From contig JADIIX010000044.1 of assembly GCA_027604505.1 (NCBI GenBank), positions 1-64,000 of the forward strand: a stretch of DNA of 64,000 bases, read 5' to 3'. The position numbers and the translations under genes were made by a program. Positions within the stretch are counted from its first letter, which is position 1. Every line of letters begins with the position of its first letter. This DNA comes from Gonapodya sp. JEL0774 (lineage: Eukaryota > Monoblepharomycota > Monoblepharidomycetes > Monoblepharidales > Gonapodyaceae). Under the pieces are notes generated by a model. That model ran no database searches. It was not told the DNA's origin and was given only the letters and a program-made list of their open reading frames with translations. This document shows, piece by piece, positions 57,900 to 64,000 of the stretch.

Positions 57900-58541
57900 T
57901 CGCGCGTCAGGGGTAGTGTAATTATGAGAACGCTTTAATTCTGGTGTAATTCTGCCACATATTATTACTTGGAACTTTTATTTTCACTCCAGAACAGCTT
58001 TCCGAGGCGGAAAAAGCAGGAACTGAACTTGTGCACATGGACTTTCGTGCTAGGAGTCTGTGCTTGCATGTAATTCGAGTTTGAGCACTGTACATAAGAG
58101 AGCAAACGAGTGCATTTCGGGGCAGTTTCGAAACATCTCCTGGCACATCCTTTTTTTTGGCTTTTGTGGTTCATATAGTACCGAACTTCATCATCCACTT
58201 TCCCGCAGAACACCTGAAAGAAAACCAGGCTCACAGCGCCAGGTAGCAATTTAGAACGTAAATGTGCGTCGACTATCCGTTGCTCTCGGCTTCAATTGCT
58301 CGAATCGAAAGCATTTGCAAACACACTTCCGGTTTCTCCACCCTTCTGTCTACCGCTCTGTTCTCTTCTGTAACTCGGATCGTCATTTGATCACATCTGA
58401 TAATTGTCTCACTAGCTCCCGTTTTGCTCCACTGGTGTAGTTGCTCTCCACCCAACTGGTACCACGCATTCGCCACTCTTTCCGCAGAACTCAAACAGAA
58501 GCTTATCTCCCCATTCTTGTGGAGCAGAATTCGCGCTGAAT
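57900..58541. other. Intergenic region upstream of the CCCH protein
   Basis: 642 bp; the 3' part (58260-58540) is presumably promoter and 5' leader. Short open frames on both strands have no family resemblance. Confidence 0.45.
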
Positions 58542-61096
58542 ATGCAAGAGACTGGCGTCGCCCCTCCGCCACTCCCGGCTAATTCAGCCGAGCCCGATTT
58601 CAATGCAGACGCGTTTCTCTCGAACATTCTCGCTTCAGCCAAGACATACGAGCAGCACTCTGTTCCGATGAACAATTCCATCAACGAAGGCAATGGAAAC
58701 TCGAATTCTTCGGCCACACAGAATGGAATGCGCATTGCTCCAGCGCTGAAAACAGTAGAGGCGGAGAACCCCTCTCAGAAAATACAAAACCAAAACCCGG
58801 GTTCAAAATCAATATCATCGTCTGAACCTATTGGCGAGCGTGCATTGAACGGGGCGCTCGAGGCGTCTAGAAATCTTAAACAGGAAAATGACCCAGAAAG
58901 GCTCTCCTCTCACACCGACCCTTTGGTAAAGCCCGACCCAGATGCGGAAGATTCTGGCGCAGGTGGTCCTTCTTCGCGGCGAGCTCGTCAGCGCTCTTCA
59001 GGGAAATCCGGAAAACAGCAGCAGTCTTCTCAGAACCAGCAGTACCAACACAGTCAAGGTCAGAAGCCGGCTCGCGCAGGTGGGGAACGAAAGCAGCGCG
59101 ACCACGCTCCAGCCGGGGGATCAGCGCCAAAGCAGATTTGTCAGTACTTCGCAAAAGGGACCTGTGCGAAGGGTCCAGAGTGTGCTTTCTCTCACGACTC
59201 GGCCACGGCAGAAGAGCTTCGCAAAAAGCACGAAGCTGAGGAGAAGGAAAAATTGTCCGGTAGTTGCAAGTACTTCAGATCGGGGAAGTGTGAGAAAGGC
59301 GCTAGTTGTCCCTTTTCTCACGATCTGAGTCGGGAACCGTGCAAGGTCAGTTCTCCACGGAACACGGACCTTATCTTGTTGTCCATTGTTTACCCCAGAT
59401 TCCGTGTGCTGATGTCTAAATCCTCCATTTCTTCTTTTGTGGAAGTTCTATCATTGGTTCAACAAGTGTAACAACCCACGCTGTCGATATTCGCATGACC
59501 CTTTGACTGAAGACGAACGGAGAGGCGCGGAAATACAAATGATGAAAACTTTGAAGACACAGGTGGGATCAAGTTCATTGATTTTTCCGAATGATTTCTT
59601 TGACAGAATTCCTTTGTTTCATAAAACTACCCCCACAGCCTTGCAAGTTTTTTCACCTATGGAATTCGTGCAAATTTATTAACAATCCTGAAAAATGCCC
59701 CTTCAGTCATGAACCACTGACGGATGAAACTAGGGCAAAACTCAGAGCGGACGACCTCGAGGAACGCCAGAAAGAGCAAGCTCTCAAGGAGGACAAAGTT
59801 CGGGATCGGCACTGGAAACGTGACGCCAGTCCTTCTGGGCACGGTACTTCGAAGGGAAGGGACGGTGTACGGTCACCGAAACGAGAGCGAGAACGAAGCG
59901 AGCCAACAACCCGAAACGTAAGCAGAGAGAGGGAGAGGGACAGAGAGAGAGATCGGGATCGGGAGCGGGACAGGGAAGGGTGGGTCGGCGCAAAGCGGAG
60001 TCGTCGGAGCAGTCCCAGCCCTCCATACAGGGGATCTCGGCCAGGAAGTCCCACTCTGAGGTCTCGACCGGGTAGCCCTTATCGCGTCTCGAGGCCAGGC
60101 AGTCCTGTCTATCGTGGATCACGACCTGGTAGCCCTTATCGCATGTCGCGCCCACCCAGTCCCCACGGCTTTCGAGGTTCACGCCCCGGCAGTCCATACC
60201 CTCCGTCGCGATCCCGTCCACTGTCTCCTTCTGGCCCTCCTCGAAGTCGCAGCCGAAGTAGAGACAGGATCCGGCGAATAATGGGCGAAGAGACCCGTTA
60301 CCGGGACGAATTGGCAAGGTCCAGGAGGCCATCATGGTCTCCTCCGGGGAAGTCGAGATCGCGATCTCCAGGTGGCGGTCGGAGACCGATTGCTCGGTAT
60401 GAATATGAAGACTTGACTAGAGGCCGAGGAGATCCGATATCTCGTGGCCCAAGTAGACCGATTTCTCGAAGGAGTTCTGGCCGGAAGAGTTCCAACGTAT
60501 CACCAAGCAGAGATCCTCTACGAGATTGGGATCGCGGAGCTGAGAGAGGTGGTGATCGAGGTAGCTCGCTGTTGGACCGGGGTGGAATTTATGTCAAGGA
60601 GCGTAACGGATCCTTACCTGGCAGCCTGGGCAACTCCCCCACGCATGCGAATCCGTCCCAACAACAGTCCGGTAACGTGTCTCCCAAACCCCCACAGCAA
60701 GCGCCCAACTTGTTCATGGCTCCACCCAACATGCTACCTAACCAGCAGTTCATGGCTTTCATACAGGGACCGAACGGTTCAATGAGTGCGGTGCCGGTAG
60801 CAATACTGGGACCTCCTGGAATGCAATTAGCTGGCCAACCTGGACATTCTTTGCAAGGCGGCACGGTCGCTGGGTTCACACAAGGTGCAGCGTTGCCTCA
60901 ATTCACCCAAGCCGCGGGAATGCAGTTCCCACAAGGCCTGATATTGGCACCAGGCATGGGTATTCCGTTAGGTGGTTTTCCAGGAGTGACAGCGTCTGGG
61001 TCCTCATTCCCTGTGATGGCTCCTGTCGGTGGCCTGGCAATTCAAGAGACTGTTGGTGAAACTGTTTCCTCAAAATCGCATGAAAATCAATTCTAA
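58542..61096 (+). CDS. CCCH zinc-finger protein with RS-type low-complexity tail
   Basis: Probable RNA-binding/RNA-processing factor in the nucleus. Three exons: 58542-59345, 59446-59562 and 59639-61096 (introns of 100 and 76 nt). The N-terminal ~185 residues are Ser/Asn/Gln-rich. Four CCCH fingers follow: CQYFAKGTCAKGPECAFSH (about 59140-59195), CKYFRSGKCEKGASCPFSH (about 59266-59322), CKFYHWFNKCNNPRCRYSH (split by intron 1) and CKFFHLWNSCKFINNPEKC-PFSH, whose first Cys follows intron 2 and whose spacing is longer. Then comes a Glu/Lys/Arg helix, a dense Arg-Glu/Arg-Asp tract (about 59920-59980), and an Arg-Ser-Pro region with about eight RPGSP-type repeats (60037-60230). The tail is Pro/Gly/Gln/Met-rich. 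Multiple CCCH fingers plus RS region are typical of splicing or mRNA-export factors such as ZC3H4/ZC3H6/CPSF30-like proteins; no exact orthologue is claimed. Confidence 0.85.
60037..60230 (+). repeat. SRPGSP coding repeat
   Basis: Inside the CCCH protein, units of the form (S)RPGSP-x4-6 repeat about eight times (GSRPGSPTLRSRPGSPYRVS pattern). Potential SR-kinase substrate; nucleotide sequence has diverged, so it is not a fresh expansion. Confidence 0.8.
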
Positions 61097-61231
61097 CATG
61101 ATTTGAATATGGTGCCACGATGTAAATGAAACGTGAAGGAAGGTCCATACTTTAAGGACACGTAAAGGTACTAACCTGGGTGGGGAAGTGGGGGAGGGGG
61201 GGGATGTAGATTACACATTCAATAAATTCAA

Positions 61232-64000
61232 ATGGAATCAGATGGCTTATACTGTGCGCGTTGTGGAGATGAGATTCGCAAACTGACAGAACGCATATCC
61301 GCATTAGAATCCGCAATGTCCGAACGGAGTTCATTTCCGAACGTGTCGATGAGGTTGCGAGACCCACACCAGGCACCAATGGTAGATAAATCTCCCAATG
61401 GCATGCGTTTTTCTTTCTGATCCCTTGTGTTGTTGTTCAAGGATCGCGACAACGATGGAAGTGAACCCCAGCAAAGGAAGTATATCCTATTTCGACTCGA
61501 AGAACATCACGATCTTGTTCCTGGATGTCAGACTACTCTCAAGGCAAGATTCTTACTGCACTCGAATCCTCTTAAAGCAACAGGGTACTGCATTTGGGGG
61601 TTGTCGTATCAGCGCATTCCTTTGTAGCTCTGACAACACTGTCAAATTGACGCAGGGGAAGTCTGGAGAACCAACTTCTTTTAGACGAGTTTCCTGAAAG
61701 AGCGCTGGACCATGAAAATCTCGTCATCGCGCTGGTAAACGCAAAGAGAACACGAAAACCCCAGCGATGGTTGGCGAAATCGTGCGAGCCTAGAACCACT
61801 CCAGTTGTTGCTCTTCGTGAACTCGTTCATTTGTTGAGTGGAAGTGAAGAAGCAGGATCTGCCACACAACGGTTGATGGGTTTGGTTGGTGTTGAGCAAA
61901 AGCCTGCCCTTCTTCCTCCATGATGCAGAGTTCCCATGCAATGGTGGTTCATTTCCTCCTCACTCCATGATCTCGCTGCAGGTTGACTATGTTGGAGAAG
62001 ATGACCGGGGCTCATTGTTTCTTTGCACTTGTAAGTGTTGTGGTTAGTGTGAAAGTCATTGACGTGGTGTCCCAATGGTTGTTCCGCCCAGTCCGTAAGC
62101 GGGTTTTTGTGATGTAGTGTCTTCTCACCACCCATTAAAAATGGTCTCAGATAACGAAGATGACCTGCTGCAGAAGCAGGAGCAATGGATCTTCCAACAG
62201 GTGCGCTGACTCCTCCAGGCTCCACCGTCTTTTGAAATTCAAACCACATCTGTATAACCAGATTCTTGACCTTATTCCTGTGTGGTGGGTTGGGTTGATG
62301 ATTGCTGAAGATCAAACATGCAAACAAAAAAGTACGTACTGCATACAGGATCTTTTGGAGTGACATGGAGGGAAACATAGTCTACACCTACGACAACATT
62401 TACTTCCGGACACTGAGTGAGTCGCTGGTCTACTATCCTTCTCTCGAACGTTTAGGAGAACTCTTTCAAATGAATCAAGGCGGGGTCTGTCCTAAGGATG
62501 TCCATGGGTGCGCTTCGGTTTCCTTCTCTTGTCAGTTCCACTTAGACAAACAATTTCCCTCGTTGCGTTCCCTCGTTGAAAACGGAATTGAAGTCGCGGT
62601 TGGGCGCGTTACTCGTCTGGGGATCCCGCTGCCATTGTACACGAAGCCATCAACATTGGTGTGGTGGACAGTCTATGGACTCAAACAAACGGAAAGGTTA
62701 GTCGTCGCTCTTACAAAAAGCGGAAGGAATCCATTCTGAATCTCAAACGTTGCTTATTGTTTAGGTGTCATATATTCGATCTAAAAGTGTGACTGTAGTG
62801 AACAATATCACGGAGAAACCTTTCCGATATGGTTATACAGTGCGTTTATATATTTTGGGAGCTACCAATACTGTCTTTAATCTTTTGAACTGCACAGGTT
62901 GATCGGGGAATTGAACAAGAACTTCTAGTAAAAAATGTGGAGCTCAAAGAAGCCCTGGAACGCGCGGAAGCGGCCTCGCATACTAAGGATTTACTGCTCG
63001 CGAATGTCAGCCACGAGCTCCGAACGCCACTGTGTTTATTTTTTTTTTTTGCAGAGTTGACTTTTTACTTTCGTCTAAGTTTCTTCTTGTATTTACTACC
63101 CGCTTCCAGGAACGGCCTTCTCGGAATGGCGGCATTGCTTAGAAACTCTGCCAATCTGACTAATGAACAGATGGAGTTTGTCGATGCTATTTGGGAAAGT
63201 GGATCTGGATTGCAGAAAGTTATTGAGGGTCAGTCACCGACATCAAACTCTCTCAGTATTTCAGCGCTTCATACAACATTTTGGACGAAACAGATCTTCT
63301 GCAGTACTCCAGATTGGAACTTGGCAAGATTACGCTAGAATCAACCCCTTATAGTATCCAATCTGTGTGCGATTCCGTTGTATCCACTCTAAGGGGTGCT
63401 GTCGTGGAAAAGCCTGCAGTCGCTTTTACTCTGGAGATTGATTCAAGAGTACCGAGTATTGTATTGGGGGACTCCGGTCGCCTTCGACAAGTCCTTCTGA
63501 ATTTGGTGAGTTTCTTTTCGTTGTCGAAGTCACGCTAGATTCGATCCAAAAGAAATTTGCCTGAAGGTGGGCAATGCGTTGAAATTTACAGATGAGGGGA
63601 GCGTCAGACTGTTTGTCAGACGATCTGATCCTGGAGATAGCGATGCAGTTCAAATAGATGGCGCCATTCTCTTCGAGATCTCGGATACGGGTATTGGGAT
63701 TCCATCTCCAATGCTGAATCGTCTTTTTAAGCCGTTCTCGCAGGTGTGTGTCGGACCAACACAGCCCTTTTCAATTGTTCTTCGGAGACCATCTAAATCT
63801 TCACATCATCAGGTAGATCCTTCAACAAAGTACGTGTTGGCTTGGAGTTACGGTTGAGTATATACAGTAACTTTCTGTACAAAAGTCGAAAATACGGTGG
63901 AACAGGCCTTGGTTTGTCGATTGCAAAAGAGCTTGTCGAGGTTCGTCGATCGCGAGTCCTGTTTCGAGGTTCAAATAATTGTTAACCTCAGGCTTAGATG
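61232..64000 (+). CDS. Histidine kinase (hybrid type likely), 3' end beyond window
   Basis: Sensor kinase. The start at 61232 reads MESDGLYCARCGDEIRKLTE, a CxxC-containing N-terminus with coiled-coil character. The region 61440-62760 is poorly resolved and holds several exons, possibly a sensor/PAS-type domain. The kinase core is clear: a coiled coil ELKEALERAEAASHTKDLLL, then ANVSHELRTPL (62999-63031), the phospho-acceptor H box, interrupted after Leu by an intron of about 80 nt. NGLLGMAALLRNSANLTNEQ and ILDETDLLQYSRLELGKITL follow. The N box VGNALKFTDEG (about 63567), G1 box FEISDTGIGIPS (about 63677), F box LFKPFSQ (about 63722) and G2 box YGGTGLGLSIAKELVE (about 63893-63943) complete the ATP-binding domain. 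The window ends shortly afterwards, so a receiver domain could follow; it is not visible. Ligand or signal is unknown. Confidence 0.88.

Noticed and set aside
1-64000. CRISPR arrays, bacterial operons, rRNA or tRNA genes
   Set aside because: No regular repeat-spacer pattern and no recognisable rRNA were seen. No complete tRNA gene was found by eye; a covariance search would be needed to exclude one.

Overview
The window reads as nuclear DNA of a fungus, most likely an early-diverging, zoosporic (chytrid-like) lineage. The evidence is two Zn2Cys6/fungal-specific transcription factors, a hybrid-type histidine kinase, intron-dense genes with mostly short GT..AG introns (about 60-120 nt), and a gene set partly animal-like (RRM-fused TRMT2A-type tRNA methyltransferase, SETD4-like methyltransferase, CTL choline transporter-like protein). 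I cannot name the species. Exons were joined by eye, so some boundaries are approximate.

Layout. 1-3.7 kb: decayed Ty1/copia debris in two opposing orientations (pol on +; gag, a possible LTR edge and a primer-binding-like site on -). 3.7-6.9 kb: large unrecognised protein (-). 7.0-9.9 kb: HRD1 ERAD ubiquitin ligase (-). 9.9-11.7 kb: F-box/LRR protein (-). 11.7-14.7 kb: protein with four cyclic-nucleotide-binding domains (-). 15.0-17.4 kb: adenylosuccinate synthetase (-). 17.9-20.9 kb: zinc-cluster transcription factor (+). 21.9-23.5 kb: eIF5 (+). 23.6-24.5 kb: DUF1223 thioredoxin-like protein (-). 25.0-27.4 kb: nitronate monooxygenase (+). 27.7-30.0 kb: CTL transporter (+). 30.3-32.6 kb: dCTP deaminase (-). 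33.2-35.0 kb: GET1/WRB (+). 35.3-36.6 kb: pinin-like protein (+). 36.8-38.6 kb: SET-domain methyltransferase (+). 38.8-41.8 kb: TRMT2A-type methyltransferase (+). 41.9-43.9 kb: serine beta-lactamase-like hydrolase (-). 44.2-48.7 kb: second zinc-cluster factor (+). 48.9-49.7 kb: small tail-anchored protein (-). 50.0-57.9 kb: duplicated divergent pairs of membrane-protein genes (A-, B+, C-, D+) with a receiver-domain pseudogene between the pairs. 58.5-61.1 kb: CCCH/RS protein (+). 61.2 kb to the end: histidine kinase (+), cut by the window edge.

Most genes are unrelated housekeeping functions, as expected of a eukaryotic chromosome. HRD1 and GET1 both serve the ER membrane, and the pinin-like and CCCH/RS proteins both look like RNA-processing factors, but nothing indicates linked function. 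The observations I rate highest are: (1) a block duplication of a bidirectional gene pair whose two promoters both keep a 16-bp dyad made of Myb-type half sites; (2) a dCTP deaminase, a mainly prokaryotic enzyme, spread over eight exons; (3) a nitronate monooxygenase gene with microexons of 12, 6, 5 and 6 nt; (4) a protein with four intact-looking cNMP-binding cassettes and no visible effector domain.
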